Assembly (NCBI GenBank): GCA_958510875.1
Contig: OY294070.1
Coordinates: 116,974,703-117,038,702 of the forward strand
Length of the DNA stretch: 64,000 bases
Direction: 5' to 3'
Origin: Endomychus coccineus
Taxonomy: Eukaryota > Arthropoda > Insecta > Coleoptera > Endomychidae
A program made the position numbers and the translations under genes. Of this stretch, positions 11,733 to 22,233 are shown piece by piece (position 1 is the first letter of the stretch; each line of letters begins with the position of its first letter). The notes below the pieces were generated by a model. The model made no database searches and was not told the DNA's origin. It was given only the letters and a program-made list of their open reading frames with translations.

Positions 11733-11995
11733 ATTCTCGGGAAATAGGTCACATCAAACCATATGCTTTATATTTTCGTTTACGTACGTTTCGGTCTCAC
11801 GACCATCATCAGAAGACTTATTATTTTAATAATAATAACGATTACTCAAAACTAATTGTATTGGCACAAAGCGTCCTTATCGCACCAATTTCATTCAAAA
11901 TGCCAACGTCGCCGAAACTAACAGAAACACGAAATCGAAATTGTGAAACACAACAATATTACAAGTATTATATATCAAGAATCCACTGCTAAGTA
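11733..11995 (-). repeat. Penelope family 1 terminal repeat (3' side of copy 1)
   Basis: On the minus strand this lies downstream of the GIY-YIG coding region. It shares long stretches with 35390-35600, including CACAAAGCGTCCTTATCGCA and CGTCGCCGAAAC, and it ends in the TTCTCGGGAAATAGGTC block also seen near 7250 and 49205. It carries the hammerhead-like motif annotated separately. Position and content fit a Penelope pseudo-LTR. Confidence 0.65.
11772..11820 (-). ncRNA. Hammerhead-like ribozyme motif in Penelope family 1 (copy 1)
   Basis: Minus-strand order: CTGATGA (11812-11806), one extra T, hairpin GGTC-GTGA-GACC (11804-11793), GAAA (11792-11789), then a three-base ACG/CGT stem around TA, then A at the expected cleavage position. 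This is the layout of the tiny-stem-III type I hammerheads reported in Penelope-like elements. Stem I is mostly lost here: 5' AGTCTT faces 3' AACGAA. The extra T after the first core box departs from the canonical motif, so activity is doubtful. Confidence 0.6.
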
Positions 11996-12180
11996 GATCT
12001 CTCAAAAAATACGACAACATGTCATCAAGGTCTAAGAACGACTAACAAACAATACTTTCGAACCAGATGTCATGATTTATTAGGTAATAAAAGAAGGTCT
12101 GGCCTCTTGAATATACTTTTGTCATTCTACCTGAATATACTTTTAACATTATAGGACGCATGTAAGAATTTGCAAGAATA

Positions 12181-12765
12181 TTAATTAATTAAGTTTGTAT
12201 AAATATGACTTGGGGTCTGCACATCACTCCTATGATTTACAGATTTGGAGTCACGTTTTATGTGAATCTTCTCCAGAACAGATCTTTTATAATAAATGGT
12301 TTCCTTAGTTGAAATATTAACATTCTTGTAATCGAATTGATCGTTATAATCAAAGCAATGTTCAGCAAACGCGGTGGAATTTTCTAAGTTTTCATTTCTT
12401 GTGCTATAGTTATGGGCATACATTCTTTTTTGTAAATATTGTTTAGAGATTCCAGTATAAGTCCCATCACAATCTAAACAATTTAATTTGTATATTGTGT
12501 GGGTTTGTTTATCTTTAGGTATTACAGGTTTTAGATTTGATAAATATTTCCCAACACAGTTAGTAGGCTTATGCGCAACATTTATATCATACTTTTTCAA
12601 ACATTTCTTAATTTTCTTTGAGTATGGTATTCTTTGAATGTATGGTAAAGTTATATAATTGTCTGTATTACCTTTTGTGTTATTTTTATATGACGATCCA
12701 TTATAGATTTTGTTTATTCTCTCTTTAATGATAGGATTGAAGAATGTTTTTGGGTAGCCATTCAA
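12181..12765 (-). pseudogene. Penelope-like element GIY-YIG endonuclease domain (copy 1)
   Basis: This 194-residue frame is the C-terminal part of a Penelope-like retroelement protein. KLNCLDCDGTYTGISKQYLQ (about residues 92-111) aligns with the GIY-YIG core, which nicks target DNA for priming. The usual YIG is read as YTG. An upstream Cys-x-x-Cys pair (CLDC) and a downstream FAEHCFDYNDQFDY segment are also typical. The frame is continuous with the RT frame at 12790-13086 except for one TAA at 12790-12792. Codon use is very AT-rich like its surroundings. It is a retroelement remnant, not a host nuclease. Confidence 0.8.
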
Positions 12766-12789
12766 TTCCAGCGTATTACTAACTATTTT

Positions 12790-13086
12790 TTAATTTTTGG
12801 GACGGTCCTCTGGGTGGGACAGTTTAACCACGCGGTCTGTAAGACTGTTTATGACACCTTTCTTATAACATGCTGGTGCAACGGAATTGAAGTGAAGATA
12901 ACGTTGAGACCAAACTTCTTTAGTGAACCACGAAGTTTTTATTTCTCCATCTGCATCATGCCTAATGTTCATATCTAAGAAATTTATGTTTTTGTTCACT
13001 TCTATTTCACAAGTAAATTGAAGTTTACAGTGGAAATTGTTAAATTTATTAATCACGTACTGAATTTTATTATTGGGAACACACAT
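12790..13086 (-). pseudogene. Penelope-like reverse transcriptase C-terminal part (copy 1)
   Basis: The 98 residues include INFLDMNIRHDADGEIKTSW, followed by FTKEVWSQRYLHFNSVAP, the post-palm region of Penelope RTs. Just upstream (13087-13130) a FFKRYV motif leads into what should be the YVDD catalytic box, but a small deletion and frameshift turn it into YVNV. Copy 2 (35933-36397) still has YVDDYL at this place. The frame ends at a TAA and resumes in phase as the endonuclease domain. Confidence 0.8.
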
Positions 13087-13275
13087 AAGACATTTACATA
13101 CCGTTTAAAAAATACTGGCTGAAAAACTAATGAACTCCTACTTATTATAATTGTATACGTTTACATCAAGGATGTCATCTTGACCTGTATATTATACTAC
13201 AAACTTGTTGTAGGGTTAGTCCAGATTTATATTTGAATATTGGTGTATTCTAAACATAATTACTATGTACCAGTA

Positions 13276-13557
13276 TCATGATAAATAAGACATAGCCGTT
13301 ACCATTTTCATTTTATTAAAATTACCAGACTCATTTCTTAGTGAAATACTTTTCACCAATGTGTAACAACTTACATCTTGTGAAATATTGATATTTCCAA
13401 TGAGTTCATATAAGAAACGCCTATCATAATTAGAGTCCCAATCAATTTTCTTCCGCTCACTCCTGTATAAGTGAGTTGGAATGAGACCCAACAAAATTGA
13501 ACGTTTGTAATTATCGAAGAATGAAAATTTCACATGATTCTTCAAAGTCCGTTGCAT
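13276..13557 (-). pseudogene. Penelope-like element N-terminal region (copy 1)
   Basis: The 93 residues (basic, with a KNHVKFSFFDNYKRSILLGL stretch) lie upstream of the RT fragment in the same orientation. The central RT part containing motifs A and B is missing between 13276 and 13110. Assignment is by position and general composition only. No catalytic motif is present. Confidence 0.4.
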
Positions 13558-13969
13558 TTGAGAGTAATATAACGAAAATAAATATGTTTACTGAAATTTC
13601 CATCCCGTTAATAGATTAACCTTTTCTCTTTTGTTCTTGTTTAGAAGTGGGAGTTTTCTCAGTGTCTTTTCACAACCCTTTTCCCAATATTATCCCTTCC
13701 TTATATTTGAATCCGCCCCTTAATTTATCAGCCGGAACTTTAGTAAATGTACGTTAAAAATTTACCACATTCATAATAGTTAAAGAAAATGTTACATTTC
13801 ACTTTAAGGATTTAATCCTTGAATTAATCGCTCTATGCAGTATCTTTCGTTGATGACACAATTCCACAAAATCATTTCACTTATTATATTGTTATATTGT
13901 AACCATCATAGTATTGCCTCTCTCATGGAACAAAGTCTATTACGATGTTCTCAGTTTGCAATACGCAAT
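13558..13969. other. No recognisable gene
   Basis: AT-rich spacer between the Penelope copy and LINE 3' sequences. Nothing supported. Confidence 0.4.
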
Positions 13970-14300
13970 CTGATCGAATACAATAGAATATAACAGAATA
14001 GAATATAATAATTTATTTATACTAAATACCAAGAATTGGCTTACATTCGTCGTCGATAAAAGAGGAAAAAAAACAAATTCAAATTATGATAGAACAAAGA
14101 AGAATGAAAACTTAATACTATTAAATCAGAACTGAAAATCTAAAAATTCCTCAAAAGTTTAAAAAACAATGTTCAGCAAGAAAATTTTCATAACCCTTGA
14201 AAAATTGTCGAGTGGAAACTCTCTAATCAGTACCTAATGGTAGTTTATTGAAAAAAGGTGGACCCCAGTAATTAACGTTATTTCTGCTAGGTTTGATGCG
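13970..14300 (-). repeat. Probable LINE 3' region with TATTC-type tail
   Basis: The plus strand begins with GAATACAATAGAATATAACA followed by further AGAATA units (about 13976-14012), which on the minus strand is a degenerate TATTC tail. The following sequence resembles LINE 3' regions by composition, with no catalytic motif. Orientation is inferred from the tail. Confidence 0.4.
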
Positions 14301-14544
14301 GTGATAATTAATATATAAATAATATTTCGCTCTAATGTTGACACAGTGCATATCACATGAGTACATCTGAAATAGAAGAATTTTTTTGGATCTCTATACT
14401 TATTAGTTGCCTCACTATATGTTCGTCGTATATAGTGTAAGGGAAGTATTTTAATCGACCCAAAAAAATGTTCTTGATTTTCCGTTTATCCGTTTTAGCA
14501 TTTCAATATCCATCTAGACTATTTTTGACAGAAAAAAAATGATT

Positions 14545-15470
14545 CAAACTATCTCGCAACCAAATATTATAATCTGCTGCCAACTTATATTCGTGATTTG
14601 CCTTTTGATACATTGAAAATAACAATAAGAAAATAAAGAAATTTTTGATTGTCAAAGCTTATACTCAAAATAAGATTACCTAAGCAATGATTTTTCTGAT
14701 TTTTTAAACTAATTTTATATCTATGTTTGTAATTTATGCCTTATTTTGTATACTCTATTGAATATTACATTTGTATCCCTGAATTTGTATCAATCTAATA
14801 CCAATAAAATATCTATATATCTATCTATGGTACGCCTTATATAAGAACAATTACAGGTAATACTAAAAAGTCATTTATACATTCAAAGTGATATTAACAA
14901 CTACAACACTCATCAAATAGCTCAAAATAACTACAGTCAAAACAATAATAATATGTTCCCAAAAGATTTTAGGCTTACCAAATCACAAAATGGTACAAAC
15001 TATCTGGCAACCAAATTTTATGATCTCCTGCCAACTCATATTCGTGATTTATCTTTTGAAACATTTAAAATAACAATAAGAACATTTTTGATTGATAAAG
15101 CTTCATACTCAAAATAAGATTACCTAAGCAATGATTTTTCTTATTTTTTTAACTAATTTTGTAATTTTAAGCACCAATGAATATTTCATGTGTATTCCTG
15201 GATTTGTATCAATAGTTTTAAAACAATCTAATATCAATAAAATAACTATCTATTTATCTATGGGTACACCCTATTTATGAACAATTACAGGTACTAAAAT
15301 GTCTTTTATGCAATAAAATTAATATTGGCAACTACCACACTCATCAAATGGCTTATAATAACTACTGTCGAAACATTAATAATATGTTGCAAAAAGGTTT
15401 TAGGCTTACCAAATCACACTATGGTCCAAACTATCTCGCAATTGAATTTATATATTATGTGTTAAAAGGT
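14545..15470 (+). repeat. Tandem LINE 3'-end copies
   Basis: A segment coding for a LINE C-terminus is repeated: ACTATCT(G/C)GCAACC(A)AAT then CTGCCAACT(C/T)ATATTCGTGAT. Copies start near 14545 and 15000, with a shorter third near 15420. The two complete copies then share a stop, CTCAAAATAAGATTACCTAA, and an AATAAAAT block. Each unit closes with a CTATCTAT microsatellite tail (14812-14828 and 15246-15262), which is the LINE 3' tail. The best-preserved C-terminal protein piece reads YLATKFYDLLPTHIRDLSFE. Successive head-to-tail insertions or an unequal duplication would explain it. Confidence 0.65.
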
Positions 15471-15499
15471 TTTAGACTGTGTTGAAATATTTAAATGAA

Positions 15500-15765
15500 T
15501 CTGTGAACTAGTTTTTGGGAGTATTCGTTGTTTTATAGAGAGAAAGGGGAATATGAGATATATCACTTATTGAGATTCGAAGAACATTTATGTTTTTTTT
15601 TCTATGTGAGCCAGCGGTAGAGTGTTGAGATTGGAGGTAGGCATTGCAATTTTTTCTGAAGACTCGGAGGGTATAGCCATCAGGAAAGGCCCCACTACGC
15701 AAAAAGTTCCACAGCTTCGACGTTCGATATAACAACTAAGTCTGGTAGAAAGAAGTTTGGCAGGC
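15500..15765 (-). pseudogene. LINE ORF2 C-terminal fragment
   Basis: The minus strand encodes YRTSKLWNFLRSGAFPDGYT, followed by LRVFRKNCNAYLQSQHS, the characteristic C-terminal block of a group of insect LINEs (R-T-x-x-L-W-N-x-L-P then F-P then F-K-x-x-x-N-x-Y-L). A related block is read on the plus strand at about 23990-24060. Nothing upstream of it is preserved. Confidence 0.65.
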
Positions 15766-15916
15766 GCGAACTTTAATAAGCTGAACTTTGATGTACGATT
15801 TTATTCAATTTTTGAAAGGTATCATAATTATTATTGTTTTTGGTTATATTTGAAACATATTTTCATAGTGTAAGCTCTGCCCCAATCTCTTCCTTCGTTC
15901 TCAAGATATTTGTAAA

Positions 15917-17145
15917 ATTCCACTCAGAAAATTCCCTGAAAAATAAAACAGATGGCGCCACAATCAAAAATCCCATATGACATTTGTAATGTAGCATCTT
16001 TAACTAGAACACATTATAATTTTCTGACTGATATTTTATTCAGTTCTGTTTTGACACCCATCGAAAGCAAGCAGCCTTGAAGATTATTGTAAACATGAAG
16101 AAACCGAATTTCACGTCTTTATTAAACATAATTTCTTACTTGGAAAACACATTACGCAAGCCAGAGCATCACCTGTTAAACATTATGTGGATTCTTCACC
16201 ATCGACTGAAACGATTGGCAAGTAGTTTACTGATTTTCGTTGTGGTAGTAAGACCACAAAGGACGCCGAATGTTCTGGTAGTTCAATTGAGCTTACAACG
16301 CCAGAAATCGTCGATAAAATCCATGGTATGATATTGGACGATCGGCGAGTTAAAGTACACGAGATTGCTGAGGCTATGGCATCTCAACTTATCGGGTAGG
16401 AACATTTTCCATAAATTTTTGGATATGAAAAAGCTATCCGCCGCATTCGCTTTCTGCTGACAACAAGCGCGACCGTGTGACAACTTCAAAGGAGTGGACG
16501 AAACATGGATCTATCATAACACACTAGAGACCGAAGAACAGTCGAAACAGTGGACTTTTCCTGTCGAATCGAAGCAGAAGAAGGCTTAAGCGGATTTATC
16601 GGCCAACAAAGTCATGGCGACAGTTTTTTGGGATGCACATGGTATCGTCCATATCGATTACCTTGAAAATAGCAGAACGATCACCGGCGTATATTATGCA
16701 GAGCTGTTGGATCGATTTGACGCCGATTGAAGGCGAAAGCAGCAACAGTTGGTGAAGGAAAATGTGCTCTTCCACCAGGACATCGCACCGGCATAAAGGT
16801 CCGCAATCGCAATGGTAAAATTGCACGAATTAAGGTACGAATTGGTTCGTCACATCCACCAGATTCTCCAGATTTGGCCCCCTGCGATTTTTATATATTT
16901 CCAAACTTGCAGAAATGGCTCGGCGGTAAGAGATTTGGTTCCAATGAAGAGTTCATCGATGGAACAAAAGCCTATTTTGAAGGATTACCGAAATCGTATT
17001 ATTTGGAAGAGATCTAAAAATTAGAAAGAATTTGGACGAAGTGTATCGGGCTACAAAGAGATTATATTGAAAAATAAAATAAATTACCACGGAATAAATT
17101 ATTTCTTGTTTCATTTTTCAGGGACTTTTCACCTTTTCACCCCTC
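15917..17145 (+). mobile_element. mariner copy A (irritans-like), degraded
   Basis: A 1.2-kb mariner whose right end reads CAGGGACTTTTCACCTT...CCCCTC, followed by TA at 17146. The left terminal 15 bp are eroded, so the start is approximate. The transposase is scattered over frames. It begins near 16095. VDKIHGMILDDRRVKVHEIA (16312-16371) matches the second HTH. VMATVFWDAHGIVHIDYLE (about 16612-16668) leads to the catalytic region, where the second Asp is in FHQDIAP (about 16770-16790). The DFYIF/PNLQKWLGGKRFGSNEEF block (16884-16955) carries the third Asp. Many stops make it inactive. Copies B, C and D share its ends. Confidence 0.8.
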
Positions 17146-17502
17146 TAAGTCAGCCTATAGCGATTATTCGATGTTACTCTTCTAGAAAATGAAGAAAAAT
17201 TTAGGTTAAACGTAAAAAACTAGATACCAAAATAGTTGAAATCTTTGAATTCGCATACAAAATAAGACAAGTACACTGAACTCCATCAAAATCGGTTACG
17301 AGTGACAAAATATTAGATCCGATCAAAACTTTCGACCGTTACTATATAATTCGTATGTACATAAACATAAATCTTTGGGATGTGGTATAAATCACTGATC
17401 ACTGAATTTTCATAACACTGACGGTAGTTTCCCATAATGATTAACAAACAAACAATTACTTTGCTTTGATACCACTTTTAATAACAGGATAACATTACTA
17501 TA
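17146..17502. other. No recognisable gene
   Basis: AT-rich spacer between mariner A and the foldback. Nothing supported. Confidence 0.4.
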
Positions 17503-18162
17503 AGTCGATGAAATAAAGCACTAAAAAGGCCAAAACTTCAAAAACCGGCGTAGTTGGATGAATTGAGATGCGGTTTTCTGCATTTGATTCAGAAAGTAAT
17601 TCAAAAATTTTGTGTTGTTTTTTGCGGGAAAAATGTATTATATTTCTACAGTCAAAAAATGTGCACTTTTTGTGAAACGCCCGAAAGCCAGAATTTTTTT
17701 CATATTATGTTACATATCATGAAGAAAAATTAACAAATTCCCAGAAGGTGACGTAGATATCGAGTCTCCGAGTGCCACTAGGTAGTGCAGGAGAGTTTTC
17801 GCATGTCGTTATCATCATTTGCGACCTTTATATCACATCTCGAACAGTTAACAAACATTAAAAAATATTTTTTTAAGAAATTCATCAATATTAAGGGCGT
17901 CAGGACCCACGGATACCCCGATTAAGCTCCAAGGGGACCTCAAGGAATTTTTTGATATGTTCGTGTTCAGCCACCCCAAAAACGTTCGAGAAACCAATTC
18001 GAGTCCGTTTGACGCTTTATCCAGCGAGTAACTATTTTTTTTATTCACCTCGGAAAGTGCACTCTGAAAAATTGAATTACTTTGTGGGTCGAATGCAGAA
18101 AACCGCATCTCAATCCATCCAACTGCGCCAGTTTTGGAAGGTAAAATGCTTCATTTCTTCGG
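17503..18162. mobile_element. Foldback element, AGTCG(A/G)-ended, 660 bp
   Basis: The left end AGTCGATGAAATAAAGCA (17503) and the right end TGCTTCATTTCTTCG (18147-18161) are inverted copies. Pairing continues inward through AGTTGGATGAATTGAGATGC (17552-17571) and its inverse near 18100-18120, giving imperfect arms of about 110 bp. The core includes TTCAGCCACCCCAAAAACG (17966-17984), the inverse of the GGGGTCGCTGA motif of other foldbacks here. No transposase is encoded. Its ends match the elements at 11363 and 50471. Confidence 0.7.
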
Positions 18163-18369
18163 ATATATAGTTTCAAGACCAAAGTGACTTTATCGAACAG
18201 ATACAAAATTATAAAGCAAACAATAAACATTTCAAGTATAAATAGCAAATATGATAAGTTTGATGAGATTACAATTGAGAGATCATCGGAAATTCCGAAA
18301 CAGGTAAATCCCGAGGAAGAAAAGTGTTAATGAAGAAACAATTTGTGCATTTGGACAATTATTAATTAA

Positions 18370-18720
18370 TATTCTAAGAATTATCCGCTTTGAAAGACAA
18401 AGGAAAAGATCATTCAGGATATTGTTACAGGAGTTTTTGACACCTCTATAAATCTCTATTGATTCTAATGTATTTAATTTGAAACCTTCGGATTGATTAT
18501 GTAAAATGCTTAGACTATTTTAATTAGAAAAGGTCCTGTTTATAAAAAAATGGTTAGCAAAGATTGAATCTGTTCTGTTAAGTCTGAAAGAACGAAAATG
18601 TTTTTGTAGTTTCTAAGTTTAAAATTACGACAAGTTCTACCTATATAAAAGTTATCACAATCCTGGCAAATTAGCTTATAAATAAAACTTTATAAATTCT
18701 GAGACGATCCCGGTAGCGAA
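18370..18720 (-). pseudogene. Penelope family 2 GIY-YIG endonuclease fragment
   Basis: Minus-strand translation gives KLICQDCDNFYIGRTCRNFK (about 18685-18625), then LRNYKNIFVLSDLTEQIQSL. The C-x-x-C pair followed by FYIGRT is the GIY-YIG core of Penelope-like elements, and here the YIG triplet and catalytic Arg are preserved. Stops and frameshifts follow downstream (18560-18370). No RT is attached. The 3' terminal repeat of the same family is seen separately at 20130-20510. Confidence 0.7.
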
Positions 18721-19439
18721 CATTTTGCAAGCGTTCAAATACTCCACTAATTAGCGCAAGGCTCCATTTTTTTGTGTTTGTCTAACTTTAACTGGCTAAT
18801 GTTATAGGTCTAAAAATGAACAACGGATATGAAATCTTCTATTTTCTTAGATGTAAAAGTGGTTGTTAAACTTTGGCGAAGTATTTCAAACAGAAGGATA
18901 AAAAGTAGTATAAATACTGCGCATATTTTAATCTGGCCCGGCCAGCTATGCAAAATGGTGAAATAAAATAAATTGCAGCCTCCATGCTTTGCTTTTGCCG
19001 AGGATTAATTAGTGTAATTCTTAGCCAGCCTCTTTTAAGACGTAAAAGACGATGATGGGAGAAAGCTATGGAATAATACAGAAAAGGTAATATCTTTCAC
19101 GTTTCACACTGCTCATCGTAAATTTTATAATCAAGGAATATTGTTGTCACCAATGTATCTATTTCTTTTAGGTGATGTTAATCCGACACTGAACGGAAAA
19201 TAGATGTGTTCATTATTTTATTCTCCAACTTATACACGTTAAATAGTATATTGTAGCCAGAGGCGTAGCAAGGATTGTGCGCGCCCCGGGGCAGCTATCA
19301 TGATTGCACCCCCCCCTCGTCCTAACCCCTTGATTCTCAACAATATTTATTTTCGTATACAACATTGCCAAATATATTTAATGTAAGGAACAAGGGAACA
19401 CAGTTTTTAATAGTTTTAAGTACCTTACTTTTAAACTTA
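18721..19439. other. No recognisable gene
   Basis: AT-rich. A short GC-rich patch at 19280-19330 (CGCGCCCCGGGGCAGC) has no attached coding signal. Nothing else supported. Confidence 0.4.
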
Positions 19440-19985
19440 CATACATTCATTGAACAATAAATCTAGATATGTATTTTACGCGCTTTCATTGATGCACACG
19501 TATCTATTATGCATGATGCATCAATCGATTCGAGAGTCTTTCTCTATACTCAACAGAGCAAGGTCACATTTTTGTTTCGCGTCTGCAATCGCGGCAGTAC
19601 ACAAATCGTCCCGAATATGTGCTAAGTCGTGCTAAAGAGAGTCGAGGTCGTTGGCAGCATCTGCAAAATTCATTGCAGGATCTTGCAGTCTTTTTTGAAA
19701 GCGTTCAATTCTCCGAAAAACTTGGTCCCAAAAGTAGAGAAGGCTGAGAAAGTCGAACGTCAGCTCTGTGTGCAAAGCTTCCCGCTTCATTTCTAGTTTC
19801 CGGGGTCAATTCTCGATTTTCACTCATATTTCCAGCAGATCCAAAATAGAATCTAGTTGTTCAAAGACGACACTGATAGCGTCATACCTAGCACTCCATC
19901 TGGTTTGCGATTCCTGTTTCACTGTTATCTTCACTGCACTTTTCAGCAAGTCCCACCGTATAGTTGACTGAACACGTATGAAGCC
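19440..19985 (-). pseudogene. hAT transposase remnant (ZMYM1-like)
   Basis: On the minus strand from 19960, frames give KWDLLKSAVKITVKQESQTR, then WSARYDAISVVFEQLDSILD. LTFDFLSLLYFWDQV follows (about 19770-19730), then RLQDPAMNFADAANDLDSL (about 19690-19640). The Q-T-R-W-S-A-R landmark and the long helical stretch after it are typical of hAT-type transposases related to zinc-finger MYM-type protein 1. Stops and frameshifts split it, and the N-terminal zinc finger and the C-terminal dimerisation domain are not seen. No terminal repeats were found. Confidence 0.65.
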
Positions 19986-20129
19986 TCTATAGCGCCACTG
20001 ATTGTAGTGTGCAACTAGTTTTCACACTGTCCCACCTCTATTTTTTCTACGACTGCATTGCATATGTTTATTTTATTGTATTTGGTTGCACTTATTCCGG
20101 AATATCAATATTTTGCTTGATACTGTAAA

Positions 20130-20510
20130 TAAGAAATAATCACTCTTGTCCACTAAAAATATAGTTAAAGTACTGAGGACCTTCCGGCTACGACGTAGCC
20201 ATCATCAGAGTGGCTTAAATTAGAAATCAAAATGTACATGTTTGAAAACCATTTGGGGATAATACTGCAAACATGCTGGGAATAAATCGGAATTTGATAA
20301 ATTGCTTTTTCGTTTATACGAGGAGCCATCAACAGAGTGAACTAAATCGGCTAACGCTGATTTTTCATCATTATTTCTCTTTATATGGACAAAATGTTTT
20401 TTATATCAAGTTGAAATGTTCCTACTAGTTTGACCCACAAAGCATTTTGAACACGAACCACGATCGATTTTGTGAATCCCGGATTTATCGGAGTCGGAAA
20501 CATTATCAAA
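20130..20510 (-). repeat. Penelope family 2 terminal region
   Basis: Shares blocks with 5163-5545 (partly inverted), 53735-53815 and 55230-55382. The common words are AAAGTACTGAGGACCTT, GTAGCCATCATCA and GAATTTGATAAATTGCTTTT. It carries a hammerhead-like core on the minus strand. Penelope orientation is inferred from the endonuclease and RT pieces at 18370-18720 and 55770-56180, both minus. Confidence 0.6.
20168..20214 (-). ncRNA. Hammerhead-like ribozyme motif, Penelope family 2
   Basis: Minus-strand order: ACT, CTGATGA (20208-20202), then a seven-pair hairpin T-GGCTAC-GTC-GTAGCC-G (closing U-G pair), then GAAGG, CC, and AGTAC, which can pair with the 5' ACT. The expected GAAA box reads GGAAG here, but copy 5163 reads GAAAGG and its first box CTGAAGA is also a permitted form. 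Taken together the copies suggest a decayed hammerhead with a very short stem III. Confidence 0.5.
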
Positions 20511-20574
20511 GGTGTTGACTAAACGGTGTTTTGACATGTTCTTACAACTATAAACTATAACTATTGATTACTCT

Positions 20575-21194
20575 AGGATGAAAAGTGAGTTTTCGCTCAT
20601 ATAGATCACTCTATGTGGTGGTTGACGGAGTATCTTCCGATACAATGACTATCAACAGGGAAGCTCCGCAGGGATCTGTTTTGGCACCAACTTTGTTTAT
20701 GCTTCATCTAAGCAACCTGCTGGAAGTGACCACCTATTTTCCATCCACAGCTTTGCAGATGATGGTACACATCATATCGCTTTCACATCTAGAGCCTCCA
20801 TACCATCTAGTAGAGTAGTAATGCAACCAAAACATGCGTCTTCTCCAGGAAGGCGGATTCTACAATCCCTAATATGATGATGTCAGGTACAACTATTTCT
20901 ATGAATTCTCCCATAACCATGCTCGAGAACATCACCAACAGCACCCTCTGATGGGACGATCATGTGAGGTCTATTGCGACAAACGCTTCACAAAATCCTT
21001 GTTTTCTACTCGGTGCCAAGAGCTGATTTACATCCCAGCAGCTCCTCTTAATCTACAAAGCACAGTTTCGATCTGTTCTGAAGTTCTGTTCACATGTTTG
21101 GAATTCGGCTCCCAAACATAATCTGAAGCTCTTGGATTCCATCCAGAAGAGAGCTATTCGTTTGATTGATAATGTCACACTAACGAGTTCATTA
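20575..21194 (+). pseudogene. LINE reverse transcriptase fragment (5' part of interrupted copy)
   Basis: Begins with a frame reading SFRSYRSLYVVVDGVSSDTM, then EAPQGSVLAPTLFMLHLSNL, which is the RT motif-B region (G-x-P-Q-G-S-x-L). The F-A-D-D box expected near 20750 is frameshifted. Downstream, in other frames, YKAQFRSVLKFCSHVWNSAP, then LKLLDSIQKRAIRLIDNVTL (to 21182), are standard thumb and connection landmarks of Jockey-like LINEs. The copy stops at the Copia left end (21195) and its C-terminal part resumes at 23788. Confidence 0.75.
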
Positions 21195-21398
21195 TGTTGG
21201 CTGAGTGCGATTTAGGAGATACAGGAAGACATTAACGTTGATCACAAACTTCTTTATTGATGAAAATACGAATACAATATATATCAATTAGGAAAACAAC
21301 TAAAGTCAAAAGTCGATTACTATGAACATCATATTTGACGTGAGCTACTGAATCTAGCTATACAGTCAAGTGTTTGATATTATAAATGTATTCCAACA
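21195..21398 (-). repeat. Copia 3' LTR
   Basis: 204-bp LTR, aligned to 22234-22419 with several substitutions and an approximately 18-bp difference around the ATATATATCAATTAGG segment. The outer edges are TGTTGG and CCAACA. Confidence 0.8.
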
Positions 21399-21452
21399 GC
21401 CCTTCTATTTAAAATAAGTCAAACCTTGACTCTTAGCACACAACACATTTTT

Positions 21453-22044
21453 CTACTTCTCGACTGCTTTCTTGAGTGAATCTGCAACTTGCTTCTCAGT
21501 GGAAATATATCTCAACTCCGGTAACTTTTCATCTATCTTTTTTTTCAAGAAATGGTGCCTCACATCTATGTGTTTAGTTCTTGCACGGTGAGACCCATTT
21601 TGTGCAAGATGTTGGGCTCCTAGGCTGTCAACATATATCACTGTTGCTTTTGTGCAACTCTTCACTTAATCTTTTCAATCACAGAGCTTCTTGCGCTGCC
21701 ATGCTCATAATGATAGGCTCATATGCGATGGGTAATCCAGCTAAAAGTATAGTACCAACCCATTCATCACTTACTGTGAAGCCAACACTAGACAGCTTGT
21801 GCGCTGTGCCAACAATCTTATTGACATAATCTTCAACTGACTTACTGTCTTCTAATCTAGTTGTTATCACGGTTCTCAGTAGCCCTACTCTTCGGATGAG
21901 CCCTCTGTCCTCAAAAGCTTTGTTCAAAGCCTCCCATACACCTTTAGCGGTGGTTTGACTTTGGACATGTACATAGTTAATAGGTTCTATCAGAAGAATG
22001 ATCTTACTCTTCGCTTTCATAACCTTTTTATGTGTCTGTCTCAA
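21453..22044 (-). pseudogene. Copia gag-RNase H deletion fusion
   Basis: From 22044 the frame encodes a Copia gag segment: KVMKAKSKIILLIEPINYVH, a VWEALNKAFEDRG block, and LEDSKSVEDYVNKIVGTAHK. These are hallmarks of the UBN2/retrotran_gag_2 domain. After PIIMSMAAQEAL the sequence is already RNase H (normally ...ATQEALWLKRLLxEL), so gag and RNase H were joined by an internal deletion near 21690-21705. A TGA replaces the Trp codon at the fusion. One frameshift later the frame 21665-21453 gives HRARTKHIDVRHHFLKKKI and ISTEKQVADSL, the Copia RNase H tail. The zinc knuckle, protease, integrase and RT are missing. Confidence 0.8.
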
Positions 22045-22233
22045 TTCCTGTTATGCAGTCCCACAGCTCTTCATGCTCCAGATAAGTCTGAACGACGAAT
22101 TTCCAGCTATCGGAATTCTGACGACCTTGCAACTTCTCAATTAAAGGCAATACATTCGACATTCTGTCAGAAAATCCGGCGAAGATTCTTTCGAAATTTA
22201 TTTCACATTCAACAACGTTCTGGGCCCATAACT

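Noticed and set aside
12181..13086. Bacterial or mitochondrial group I intron homing endonuclease (GIY-YIG)
   Set aside because: It is in frame with a reverse transcriptase tail and next to a Penelope terminal repeat, so it belongs to the retroelement.
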